The translations under genes and the position numbers were made by a program. From Agrocybe praecox (Eukaryota > Basidiomycota > Agaricomycetes > Agaricales > Agrocybaceae), in contig OZ024843.1 in the NCBI GenBank assembly GCA_964017145.1, positions 2,843,001 through 2,907,000 on the forward strand: a DNA stretch of 64,000 nt, in the 5' to 3' direction. Positions 1-10,892 of the stretch are shown here, in pieces. A model generated the notes under the pieces. The model was not told the origin of the DNA. It did no database searches and was given only the letters and a program-made list of their open reading frames with translations. How positions within the stretch are numbered: position 1 is the stretch's first letter; each line of letters opens with the position of its first letter.

Positions 1-1
1 A

Positions 2-1436
2 GAAGAGGCCAAACCAGCTACTAAAGTTGTTCCCACCAAAAAGGCTGCTCTCGCCAAAAAAGATTCATCATCTTCTGAATCCTCTGACTCTGACGACGAG
101 CCAGCCCCTCCTCCCAAAGCCGATAAGAAGGCTGCAGGCAAGGCCGCCGCTGTCCCCCAAAAGGCACCTGTTGCTGCCAAGAAGGATTCTTCTTCCTCTG
201 AAGAGTCTTCCGACTCATCTGACGAGGAGTCAACCCCCAAGGCCGCTCCTGCCAAAGCATCACCCAAAAAGGCCGCTGTGTCTGCCAAAAAAGCCGAATC
301 CTCCTCCTCCGAGTCGTCCGATGAAGAGACGGCTGCCCCATCAAAAGCGACCAAGGCCGCACCCGCTAAGAAGGCATCTTCGGACAGCGATGACAGCGAC
401 AGTGACTCTTCTGAGGATGAGAAGGATGCAAAGAAGAGCTCTTCTGAGGAGTCAGATTCAGATTCCTCTGAGGATGAGGATGGTGACGTGAAGATGGCTG
501 CACCTGCTGCTGTCAACGGCTGTACGTCTTTCCCTTTTGTCAATCATTCTTGGAATACTAATTTTTTTTGTAGCCAACAAGCGCAAAGCTCAGGATGAGG
601 ATGAGCCCCAAGCGAAGAAGGTCAAGCTCGCTGATGGTTCTGCTGCCGCTGCTGGTGATGAACCTGAAGAGGGTACATCTATTTTCGTGGGCCGTTTATC
701 GTGGTCTGTCGACAACGATCGTTTGGCACAAGAGTTCGCTTCATGCGGTGAAGTCGTTTCGGCCAACGTTCAGGTGGATCGTGATTCTGGTAAATCAAGA
801 GGGTTCGGATATGTTCACTTCAAGACAGCCGACGCTGTCGAGAAGGCTCTTGCTATGAATGGTGTTGAGATTGATGGTCGTCCCGTCAACATCGACCGAA
901 GCACTGCGCCTGACAAGAGCAAGGCCAGGGAGAACCGCGCTAAGGTCTTCAATGACCAAGTCAGCCCTCCCAGCAGCACTCTCTTCGTTGGTAACCTGAG
1001 CTTTGGCGTAACTGAGGATGCTGTATGGAGCTTCTTCAACGACTATGGCGTTAAGAACGTTCGTCTCCCTACAGACCGTGATACCGGTCGTCCCAAGGGC
1101 TTTGGATATGTTGAATTCGAGGACATTGATGGTGCAAAGAAGGCTTTCGAGGCTTCTAATGGTGCTGAAATCGAAGGACGAGCCATTCGTCTTGATTACT
1201 CTCAACCAAGAGATAACTCTGGTGGAGGAGGCCGTGGCGGCGGTCGTGGGTTCGGGGGTGACCGTGGCGGTCGTGGCGGCGGCCGTGGCGGAGGACGCGG
1301 ATTCGGTGACCGTGGTGGAGGGCGTGGTGGATTTGGCGGTGGACGCGGTGGAGGTGGTCGTGGTCGTGGAGCCCCCAGAGGCAACCCACGAAGTGGTGGC
1401 ATCGGCGCCTTCGAGGGTAAGAAGATCACCTTCTAG
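2..1436 (+). CDS. Nucleolin-like RNA-binding protein (Nsr1/Gar2 type), 5' end missing
   Basis: The open frame runs in from the left edge, so the start codon lies outside the window. The intron is 522-573, giving coding segments 2-521 and 574-1436. The visible part has three blocks. The first is low-complexity Lys/Ala-rich sequence with repeated acidic serine clusters (SSSSESSDEE type), likely casein kinase 2 substrates. Next come two RRM domains, each with recognisable RNP1 (SRGFGYVHF and PKGFGYVEF) and RNP2 (IFVGRLSW and LFVGNLSF). The C-terminal tail is Gly/Arg-rich (RGG box). This order of acidic tracts, two RRMs and RGG tail is that of Nsr1/Gar2/nucleolin, which act in the nucleolus in pre-rRNA processing and small-subunit assembly. 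Family assignment is strong; exact function is inferred from the family. Confidence 0.93.
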
Positions 1437-1874
1437 TTCATCTACTTTTCCTATTCCATTCCTGGTTCTCTGCTTTCTTTTACCGGGTCCCTGCTATTCA
1501 CTTATGAGCTATGCTTTATGACGACCGTTTGATTTTGTCCCTCATTGCTGCCTATACCTCCTCTATAGCGCCATTGTTGCTTTATATATGTAGATCATCA
1601 TTTCCTGTACTCAATTCATGCATATCGATTTTTGAGCTTCCAATATCATTTTTGCATCAGAACATGATTTTATTATTCGTTTGATTTGAAACAGGATTAA
1701 GTAGCTCATTATACAGTACAAACGTGAAATTTTCGTATCAAAAATAATTATTATCGCATGGCGGATAGATTATGTGTTATGGTTTGGTTGACATATAAGT
1801 GACCCTCGGTGTCAGGATTCGTGATGAAAAGAATGAAAAACTGATGCCCAAATGCGAACTGCTCACCCCAAAAT
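1437..1874. other. Convergent intergenic region
   Basis: Short 3' flank shared by the nucleolin-like gene (+) and RIC8 (-). It is AT-rich, especially 1570-1760, as expected for 3' UTRs and polyadenylation signals. I see no gene in it. Confidence 0.6.
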
Positions 1875-4016
1875 TTATGCACCCAATTTCCCTTCCCGTA
1901 TCGCTTTTCGCATCGGATTCTGGTCAGGGGAAAGAGCGCCATTCCTCTCGAGTCGATCGAATAGAACAAACAACTTCTCCGCCTCGCGTTCCTTCTCTTC
2001 TTGAGTCATCTCAGGCCCTTCAGCTTTTGGCTGGAATGTCGTGCCCGTAATAGGGTTGATAGCCTCGCCAGATGATGTGGTCATGTTCACGTTGGCAGTT
2101 GATGATGTCTGCGGTGGTGCACTCATGATACCCTTGTTGAAGAGATAACCAGCTACATTTCCGTAACCCACCAGCGCAGATAGAGTTGTTGCTGCAAAGA
2201 CGAAATAGGGTGGTCAGTATTCCTGTACTATTATGATGGTAATGGAGTAATTACCATCGGAATCTGCAACTGCGAATAACATCTCTCCAAGTGCGTCCTT
2301 CAACCGTGGATGGTAAACGCAACTGAGGATACGTAAGGATTTCCCTAGCATGTCCGGCCTTTGTTCCAGAGGCGAAGAACGGTCCAAATCGTCGGGGATT
2401 AACAGCTGCCGAGTTCGTACTCTGGACGCTTCGTCTGCATTACACAGACGAGTGATGAGTATTGCCAGTGGAGAGAGTACATCATCCGGACTATCGGGGG
2501 ATTCAGCCTTAATGCGTGCTCGCATATCACTGTCATCGGGATCAGAGGTCCCCGGGAAGTAATAGTTAAGCGCCGTATCAAGCAAATCATAAGAACGTTG
2601 TAAAATGTCAAACGTCGCAGAAGTGCCGGGAGAAGATGCTCTTGAGGATAATGAACGACGGCCAGCGGCGAGCACAGATAGAGCACGGTCAAGCGTAGAC
2701 GGCTTGGGCGATGTAGGGGAGTCTTTGGGAGTCGGGGAATCGCTGCGACTGCCAGGGACGGAATCACTGAGTTGAGGCGTCTTGATCTTAGGGCTATTGC
2801 AATTGGAGTTACGCGCAGGGCTTGTCACTGGTGGCCCAAACCAAACGGGCCTGAGATGGGAATTTACAGGTATGGTTATAAGGGAATGGATCACATGTGT
2901 GAGAGGTGCAGCAATGGGGGAAGGGGAAGTCGTCGGCAGATTGTGGAAAGCCCGTAGCATAGGAGCCAAGATACTGTGAAAATGGATTGAGTTCCGGAGT
3001 CTAACTGTTTCATCCCACGTCAAATGCTTACCCGTCAAGCCTCGAGCTCCAGAAATCCCCCATGACTCTGTCGCTATGGCTCGTAGAACTTTGGGGTTCT
3101 GACTCTGTCAACTAAGGGTCGAATTTAGCAAAAGAGTCCGTCTCCCTCGGCGAAGAACTACAAAAACATACCTTGGGATAATGTACGAGGATATTGAAGG
3201 TGAACTTAAGAAGGTCACCTAGGGCATCTTTCGCAGACGAAGTGCCGTTTCGAATAGCAGTCGTCATCAAGTCAATCTTTGACCCAATGATGTCAACAAG
3301 TGAGCGCCCATGATGCTTGTTCTCGACTAAGCTCTCGACATAAACCGTTCCAGATACAGTTGCAAGGAAAAGTATCCGCGACAGAACGAAAATGTGATCG
3401 GGATGTGTCGTTTTCTACGGTTTGGACAAATAATTAGTCTGTGCCACTGACTGTAGTAGCACAAAACATACCTCAAGCATCAGGACGCATGTATCTCCAC
3501 CATTGACTTCTTTGCTAATAAAAGTGTTGCGGGAGTCATCAACCAGGAATAAGGCGTTTGCAATACATCTTAGAGCTTCACTCGAAGCTTCCAGGTCGTC
3601 TTTGAAGCTGGATGCAAATCCGAGAAGTGTAGATAAATTTGCTGGTAAAGCCAAATGGCGAGAACCCGCTGGATCTTTCCCGAGAGTCTTCACAGCTAAT
3701 AGAGCTAACGCGGCGTCTAGGAAAGAGTAAGCGACGCCTGAGAGCACATAGATCAAGTGGACAGACCTTTCGAAGTGAGCTTCGCTTTACTTCCACATCC
3801 TTTCAAATCTGTGATAATGTTGGTGATCACTTGAACGCGGCTCGATTTGTCGAAAGTAAACGGAGGAGCTGCCAAAGGTATGTCATCAGTGTCATTTTTT
3901 AGGGAAAAGAATATTGAGGGGGTCGTACCGTTGATGATATTGTTAAAGACAGCTGAAACCTCAGTTCTCGAAGAAGAAGGTGTGAGGGCAGAATATGCCT
4001 TGAGAATCTCCGCCAT
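1875..4016 (-). CDS. RIC8: RIC8/synembryn, G-alpha chaperone and exchange factor
   Basis: Six exons close in frame: 3929-4016, 3767-3868, 3472-3716, 3172-3414, 2255-3104 and 1875-2191, giving 614 residues. The start is the first ATG of the frame (MAEILKAYSALT). The protein is an armadillo-like helical repeat protein. The C-terminal signature GYGNVAGYLFNKG and the ending ITGTTFQP...GKLGA are typical of the synembryn family. Ric8 proteins fold and stabilise G-alpha subunits and act as nucleotide exchange factors for them in the cytoplasm. In fungi they are needed for growth, asexual development and pathogenicity. A Ser/Pro-rich stretch at about residues 322-390, with many SP sites, interrupts the helical repeats and probably forms a disordered, phosphorylated loop. 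Introns are 50-90 nt. Confidence 0.93.
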
Positions 4017-4594
4017 ATCCCCCGGGTATTATTTCGAGGTATTTAAATGATATAGGCGACGGTGGTGCCTGTGGGGAAATGGGAGATACGAGAGGACAGT
4101 AAATAAGGCGGAGAGACAATGAAGAGAAAAGAAGAATGAAAAATTGAACCCAGTAGTAATTAAACCGCGAGTACGGCCATTTGGATGAAAGAGCCGGTTG
4201 CTATGTCAAGGACTTTTCTTCCTAATCATGACAATGTCATAGACTTCAATTCTGACATCAGTCTCACACAGAATCCTTTTCAACACAATACCGTCGTCAT
4301 TCAAGCGTAAAAGTACTTTTATTTTACAATATATGAGCTACCCTTGGCCATCTACCACTAACTTTCTGGAATATATTTTGTCCGATCATACATAGTAGTC
4401 CGGTTATTATCGTCACTTGCCTCCGGTCATGCAGCCACGCAGAGCCACGCATGTCTAAAATTCGGAGGTTTTCACCAGTTCAGGAGGACGGAACTGGGGC
4501 GAGGACCCGATCCAAGCTGGGCGGGAGCTGGCAGGGACGCGGATCGGTCTGGACAGTGGAGACACAAGGTCGACCGTGCATGTACCACAAGCTT
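4017..4594. other. Intergenic region between MED10 3' end and RIC8 start
   Basis: It contains the RIC8 promoter on the minus strand and the MED10 3' flank. 4300-4400 is AT-rich. I recognise no coding sequence or RNA gene. Confidence 0.5.
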
Positions 4595-5194
4595 TTAAGG
4601 CTCTTGTTTCATGACGACAGTCTCGTTTGCAGCCTCCTTGATTTCTGGAAAATTCTGCGCGATGGCCTCGTCAAGTAATTGTCGATAGGACTGTCCGCAA
4701 TAATGAAATTATGCGCTTCACAGAGAACTCAATTAATTTACTAACTGTTAATGCAGCAATTTTTCCGTTCATGAACTGATTCTCTGTGGCTGCTCTCTCC
4801 AGCCTGTCTTTCGTTAACTGCATCGGATTCTTCGAGCTATCGATGTCCGTTAAGACTTGCATCGGAATCATGGTTGTGACATGTTGTGCCATGTCGTCCA
4901 AGGTCGTGAGGTGAGACACTACTTCATTCCTGTGGATGAGGAAAAGGTCAAAGTCTGGATGATATCCAAATCAAAAGTTGCATACACTCGCAGACCAACT
5001 GGTTTTCCCCCGCCTGGCTTATCGCGCTCTTTGCTAAGATCATTAATAACAGTGGTTCCGAGATTATATAGAGCATTCGCTAGTCCAAGCAACTCTAATT
5101 CAAGATCTCCTTGTAAACCAGACGGCGGAGGTGATTGAGATGAACGGGGTGAATCTGGTGCCTGCTGTGGTGGACGTTGCTGCTGTGTCGGCAT
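4595..5194 (-). CDS. MED10: Mediator complex subunit 10
   Basis: Three exons (4986-5194, 4746-4929, 4595-4690) give 162 residues with both introns closing in frame. The family signature is clear: a helix ELLGLANALYNLGTTV near residues 33-50, then NPMQLTKDRLERA (about 104-116), MNGKIAALTSYRQLLDEAI across the last splice site, and NFPEI. Med10 (yeast Nut2) sits in the middle module of Mediator and helps relay activator signals to RNA polymerase II. The N terminus is Gln/Pro/Ser-rich and has no assigned role. The start is the only ATG ahead of the conserved region. It is divergent from the next gene. Confidence 0.92.
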
Positions 5195-5842
5195 AACAGT
5201 ACCCTCAAGAGATTAATATTCCATATAGTTATCAGAAAGACACAAGAATCTTGGAAGAAAGCCAAAGCGCCAAGAGTTTGTGATAGAAAGCTTTTACCCT
5301 GTGCAAGCGATTCTGTTCGGATGGGATCTCGGCAAGTCACGTTGTTCGCGCTGCTTAAAGTTATTATCACCGGCACCTTTCTTCTTTTACACTCATTTGC
5401 CCGACGCTCCTGTAACCCAAAAATCCCAGCATTGTGAATGCTAAGCGCTAAGCGCTAACCTTTAAACCTACTGCCTCTATGACGGTGCAGTCTATTTCGA
5501 AGCATATATGCCAATGAACTGTGGTTAGCCACCGGGCTGCTCGAAGAGACGTGATTTTGGTCAAACAATCACACTCGACGTTCACAGTACTTTCTCTTCT
5601 GATAAAGTCGGGCCAAGGGTGGATACACGCGCATCTTTAATCGAGTCGACCCAAGATGAACGTCCTTTTCTCATACTCCAGACGTCTTAGATTGCTCCAA
5701 TGGAATGCTTTCCAGAGTAGCTTCGAGACCAGACTTTCAGCAACTTTTCATTATGCTTCGAAGCTTCCAGTTGTTCTAATGAATCATGATCGGTCCTGAT
5801 TCCTAGATATACCAAGTTGTTTGGATTTGTTGGCGCAAACAC
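5195..5842. promoter_or_regulatory. Divergent promoter region of MED10 and the 5843/5978 gene
   Basis: This interval separates two genes transcribed away from each other. At 5442-5458 it holds a compact element, TAAGCGCTAAGCGCTAA, with two copies of the palindromic hexamer AGCGCT spaced 7 nt apart. It lies about 250 bases upstream of the MED10 start. The frame from 5656 is open for about 46 codons and may be an upstream exon of the plus-strand gene, but I found no convincing splice junction. Confidence 0.4.
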
Positions 5843-5977
5843 TTGTTCGCCGCACAGTGCCAGAACTGCTTATTTTCTGTCTTTATCATATATGTGGCTT
5901 GCCCGCTTCCTCGCCTAGAGCGTATTCCCGAATCCCGACCAAAACCGCCGCCAGCAGGTGGCCGAACTTTGCCAGCC

Positions 5978-7270
5978 ATGCAGTCTCGCAGAGGCTCGTT
6001 GTCAAGCCATCTGAATAACTTTGTTCTCGAGCCTTCTCCAGATATTGAAGAAAGCAATAAACGCGGGACATTTATGCCGGACGTAGGTTCCAGCGACCAC
6101 AATAGGATGAAAATGAAAACGCGTGTCGCTGTGCGAGATAAGAACCCACACCGATTTCAGGTCGTTCCTCTACGTGATATCACCAAACTTCAGGCGGCGT
6201 TATCGCACATAGATAACAACTCGAATCATTTGTCGGCTCCTGCAACATCAGGAAATTATTTGATTTGTTCACCTTCTACCCAATTTTCTTCCCATTCTCG
6301 GCCGAGACAATTATCCATAACGTCCTCGACAGGTTCTGTGCGTTCATTTGGTAGTAGGGATGCTAAGGAGAATATGCTTCCAGAAAGCTTGCCAGAAAAT
6401 GCCCCAAAACTTGATTCTAAGAGCGCTATGACGGTTTATTCTGGTATAAAATCACAGAAAGGTGTTTCTATGGCCCTCCACGATCCGGGTGCTGTATCGA
6501 ATCCGGAGACAAAGGAAAAGTGCGAAGAACCACCCAGCCCAATACCAATACAGGACGACTCTATCCTGACCATATATTCTGAAAAATTCTCCACTTCAAA
6601 CGTCACATCCCAGCCTTTGCAACAAAGGACACATGCCAAGTTTGCCAGTCTCAGCAATCTTTTGGGTTCGTACAATAGCTTGCAGTTCACTACCTCAAAG
6701 AAACGTCGGCATTCGAGGAAACACAAAGCGAGGCACAGTGACGCTCCTGTCTTCATAACTGAAAAGTCTTCTGACTATCCCACCACACCTGACGGCCGTA
6801 AAAGGCGACATGCAATATACCCTCCGTCTCTGTTTTTGCCATACCTTAAGAAAGGGAAAGGATCGTTTGAAGAAGAAGAGGACCAATCCTTATCTACACT
6901 CGTGTACGGATCCACTTCTTCTCCCAATACATTGGAACACCCATCCGAAGCTTCTTCCAACCTCGAGCCTGATAAGACTCTCCGTCAGTCGCATATAATC
7001 TTTGACTATGATTCTGACGATGACCAAATGGTCACTGGAACGGTTCTGGAAGATCCCTTCGTCGTAGATAAAAGCTCGTCGAGTCACTTTTCATCGCAAT
7101 CTCTCACCTTTCGACCTGACGCTTACTCTGGATTGAATGCTCGTCAACAAGGACCTGAGACCGTGGAACGAGTTGAGTCTACGATTGTCTACCCCAAGAT
7201 TATTCTAGATCTCTTTTCCGACGTCGACGCAGCTCTGGCCGAGTGGGACCCCATGTATTGGAAAGTCTAG
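5978..7270 (+). CDS. Hypothetical Ser-rich protein
   Basis: This is a single long frame open from 5843 to 7270. I take the ATG at 5978 (MQSRRGSLSSHLNNF) as the likelier start, giving 430 residues. An earlier ATG at 5843 would add 45 residues that look less protein-like. I recognise no domain. The protein is polar and rich in Ser, Pro, Asp and Lys, with a basic patch (SKKRRHSRKHKARH) that could be a nuclear localisation signal and an acidic stretch (DYDSDDDQ). The C terminus (ILDLFSDVDAALAEWDPMYWKV) is more hydrophobic and looks like the conserved part. It is probably a largely disordered nuclear or regulatory protein, but that is inference from composition only. The 5' end may be incomplete. 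Confidence 0.7.
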   Translation: MQSRRGSLSSHLNNFVLEPSPDIEESNKRGTFMPDVGSSDHNRMKMKTRVAVRDKNPHRFQVVPLRDITKLQAALSHIDNNSNHLSAPATSGNYLICSPSTQFSSHSRPRQLSITSSTGSVRSFGSRDAKENMLPESLPENAPKLDSKSAMTVYSGIKSQKGVSMALHDPGAVSNPETKEKCEEPPSPIPIQDDSILTIYSEKFSTSNVTSQPLQQRTHAKFASLSNLLGSYNSLQFTTSKKRRHSRKHKARHSDAPVFITEKSSDYPTTPDGRKRRHAIYPPSLFLPYLKKGKGSFEEEEDQSLSTLVYGSTSSPNTLEHPSEASSNLEPDKTLRQSHIIFDYDSDDDQMVTGTVLEDPFVVDKSSSSHFSSQSLTFRPDAYSGLNARQQGPETVERVESTIVYPKIILDLFSDVDAALAEWDPMYWKV

Positions 7271-7918
7271 TCCCATAATTAGCTGTTTATCACTCTTGAT
7301 TTGTTCCATCATCTTTGATTTGTACTATTTAAAGAGCAGCCGTGTATCGCGTTTATGTTATTTTAGGAGCGTCTATATGTATCTTATCAATTGAACTGTA
7401 GTAGATGTCGAATAGTCAGGTGGGGTGTATTTGATGTTCGTCAGATTTTGATGGACTGTAAAGCCGAACCGAATAAAGACTCAAAGGGCCATAGACTCTA
7501 GAGGTCTGTGATAAGTTATAACGCGATAAAGGCTTCTAGGAGTTTCAGTAGCTAGTAGCATACATACAGGCTGTCAGACGATGTAATTGATGATTTTGCG
7601 CCGTGTATATCCTCCCTTCTTATCCCGACGGCTGGCGCAGACATGAGATGTGCTAACTCTGGGTTAGATTGGAATATATACTAAATGGAAAGGATGGCAT
7701 GCACAAACATGTAATCGCTGATTGGCTGTCGGGCGAAAGCTGATTCGGAGTGGAATCGGGCGAAAGGTAACAAAAGCTGACTCGGAGTGGAATCGGCCGA
7801 AGAATGAGCCAAATTATATCGGCTCAGATATAAGGCGTCCGTTCACTGAAGCCCTCCAGTAGACAGTTTTCGGTCCTCTTCAGTTGACCTCATACCTCCT
7901 TCCTTCTTAACAAACAAA
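7271..7918. other. 3' UTR region and LEU1 promoter
   Basis: The first part is the 3' flank of the hypothetical gene. The second part is the upstream region of LEU1 and carries the paired repeats described separately. No coding sequence is seen. Confidence 0.5.
7737..7801. promoter_or_regulatory. Paired 28-nt repeats upstream of LEU1
   Basis: Two copies, 7737-7764 and 7774-7801, match at 26 of 28 bases around the core CGGAGTGGAATCGG. A third partial copy, with the same first and last parts, lies at about 7717-7737. They end 117 bases before the LEU1 ATG. Paired CGG triplets are the half-sites of fungal zinc-cluster regulators, the class that includes the leucine regulator Leu3, but the spacing here is not the Leu3 consensus, so the binding protein is unknown. 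Confidence 0.45.
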
Positions 7919-10644
7919 ATGCCAGCTCCCGTCCCCGGTCCACGCACTTTGTACGATAAAATCTGGGACGACCATGTTGTGTAAGTCCCTATCACTAATT
8001 CCTTGGTATGTAATGCTAAATCCTTGGCAAAAAGTGACGTCCAGGAAAACGGTTTAGCTCTCATTTACATCGACCGGTGTGTACGAATCTGTTCAATCCA
8101 GCTACACACTTTCTGACTCGCCGTTGCAGACATCTCACCCATGAGGTGACGAGCCCCCAGGCTTTTGAGGGATTGTAAGCGCGAGCACATTCGTTTTGCG
8201 TTATCGGTGACCTCATTGACCATGGCATATAGGCGGAATGCTGGACGCCCAGTTCGCAGGCCCGACTGCACCCTGGCCACTGTGGATCACAATGTTCCGT
8301 GCGTTATATACAGGCTCTACTCTAATTCATTATCGCTGACGTCCTTATGTCTTTTTCTTCATTCTAGAACGGTGTCCCGAAAAAACTTCAAGTCGGTCGA
8401 GACGTTCATCTCTGAGCCTGACTCACGAGCACAGTGTGCCGCACTGGAGGAGAATGTCAAGGAGTTTGGATTGACATATTTTGGGATGAAAGATCGCCGT
8501 CAAGGTATGCTCCATTGAATTGATAGATGCTCCATTTTTTTTCTAATTTAGAATGATTTCTCAGGTATCGTCCATGTTATTGGCCCAGAGCAGGGATTCA
8601 CTGTATGTTCTCGAATCTAGTCGGTTCTGCTTCCGAAAGCTGATTGATTCTCGTGTCAGTTGCCTGGTATCACTTGCGTCTGTGGTGATTCGCACACTTC
8701 CAGTAAGTTTTCTTCGTTGACTTTCGGGAGAATCAAAGCTTACACTCGTTTTAGCACACGGTGCCTTCGGATCCCTCGCATTCGGTATTGGTACATCCGA
8801 GGTCGAGCACGTCCTTGCTACCCAGACCCTCCTGCAGACGAAGGGTAAGAATATGCGCATCACTGTCGAGGGCGACCTCCACGACGGCGTTACTTCAAAA
8901 GATGTTATTCTGCACATCATTGGCATTATCGGTACCGCTGGAGGCACTGGATGCGTTATTGAATATGCCGGTTCTGTTTTCCGCGGCTTCAGTATGGAAG
9001 CGCGCATGAGCGTGTGCAACATGAGTATTGAAGCAGGCGCTCGTGCGGGTATGGTAGCGCCCGATGATGTCACTTTCAACTACCTCAAAGGACGTCCTCT
9101 AGCTCCCAAAGGAGAGGAGTGGGACCAAGCAGTTGCGTACTGGAGGACCTTGAAGACCGACGAAGGAGCCAAGTTCGATATCGAAGTCAATATCAATGCC
9201 TCCGATATCATCCCTACTGTCACCTGGGGCACTTCTCCTCAGGACGTTGTACCCATCACTGGTGCAGTCCCCGATCCCGCCACAATGACAGATCCAGTCA
9301 AACGCACCTCGGCTCTGCGATCATTGGCGTACATGGGCCTTGAGCCCAACACTCCCATGGAGGAGATCAAAGTTGACAAGGTCTTCATTGGGTCCTGCAC
9401 CAATAGCCGAATTGAAGATCTTCGTTCTGCAGTCAAAGTCATTCTCGCTGCTGGCCCAGGTGCCAAAGTTGCGCCCAACGTCCATGCCATGATTGTTCCC
9501 GGATCTGGCATTATCAAACAACACGCCGAAGCGGAAGGGTTGGATGTCATTTTCAAACGAGCCGGCTTTGACTGGCGTGAGGCAGGATGTTCAATGTGTT
9601 TGGGAATGAACCCCGATCAATTGGCGCCTGGAGAGCGATGTGCAAGCACTAGTAACCGCAACTTCGAGGGCCGTCAGGGAGCCGGAGGCCGCACTCACTT
9701 ACTCAGCCCTGCTATGGCTGCTGCTGCTGCCCTCACTGGAAAATTGACCGATGTCCGAAAATACATTGGAAAGGTCGCCGATGAGAACATCGCCGCTGCT
9801 GGACCCGTTAAGAATGTCAGCGTGTTCGAATTTATGGACGATGCGACGGCGTCACCTACCCCTGGAGAATCCCAAGGTCCTTCTACCCTGCCGCCATCCG
9901 CCTCTCCCTCCAGTGTCGCAAAATTCATAGTCGTCAAGGGCATTACTGCTCCCCTGCACATGGAGAACGTCGACACCGATATGATCATCCCCAAGCAGTT
10001 CCTGAAGACTTTGAAGCGAACAGGTCTTGCTGATGCTCTTTTCTATGCCCTTCGCAAGGACCCACAAACCGGAAAGGACACCGATTTCATTTTGAACCGT
10101 GCTCCCTACAATAAGGCCAAGATCCTTGTCTGCACAGGAGCCAACTTTGGATGCGGAAGCTCTCGAGAACACGCTCCATGGAGTTTGTGCGTGTCTTTTT
10201 TCCAACTAATTCACGTTCTGCGCACTGACATTGACTTCTAGGAACGATTTCGGTATACGATGTGTCATCGCGCCGAGTTTCGCTGATATCTTCCGTAACA
10301 ATTCAATGCAGAACGGCATGCTCCCAGTTGAGATTCCACAGGAGCAATGTGTCGAACTGGCTAAGGATGCAGAGGCTGGTCTTGATCTGGAAGTGGACCT
10401 CGAGAAGGAGGAGATCAGACGGCCCAACGGGCAGGCCCCCATTCCTTTCAAGACTGATCCATTCCGCAGGCATTGCTTGTTAAACGGCTTGGATGACATC
10501 GCATTGACGATGCAAAAGGGATCCTTGATCTCTGAATTCGAGGAAAGGAGGACGCAAGTGTGGCCCTGGTTGAATGGCTTCGGATATGCAGGCAAGAAAA
10601 TCCCGGTGGCTCCAGTCCGAACATCAAAGAAAAATGAATGGTAA
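7919..10644 (+). CDS. LEU1: 3-isopropylmalate dehydratase (LeuC-LeuD fusion)
   Basis: Nine exons (7919-7980, 8035-8076, 8130-8174, 8233-8298, 8368-8504, 8565-8602, 8660-8702, 8755-10186, 10242-10644) close in frame to 755 residues. It isomerises 2-isopropylmalate to 3-isopropylmalate in leucine biosynthesis. The N-terminal LeuC part starts [12 protein letters not shown] and contains [15 protein letters not shown] and the 4Fe-4S cysteine motifs [11 protein letters not shown] (Cys about 357) and [10 protein letters not shown] (about 422 and 425). A linker of about 50 residues, Pro/Ser-rich, leads to the LeuD part with [13 protein letters not shown] and [11 protein letters not shown]. The fused form is the normal fungal one. 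There is no mitochondrial presequence, which fits the cytosolic location known for yeast Leu1. The 5' third of the gene is split into seven small exons while the rest is almost uninterrupted. Confidence 0.96.
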
Positions 10645-10892
10645 AGGAGGAGTTGAAGGACTTTTGTACTCGTATCTACTTTGGCCCTGTGTATATATAT
10701 CGTGTAGAATAAAGAGATCGACCACAAAATGCCGCGTCCGCGTGTTGAATTGATCCAGAAATGGAATGGCACTATTGATGGAATAAGCAGCAGCACGCAC
10801 ACACTGAAAGCCAACACAGTTATCCCCTGACTACCAACCCTCATCATCCACGCCATTCTTATAATTATCTCTCCCACATCACTCAACCCATC

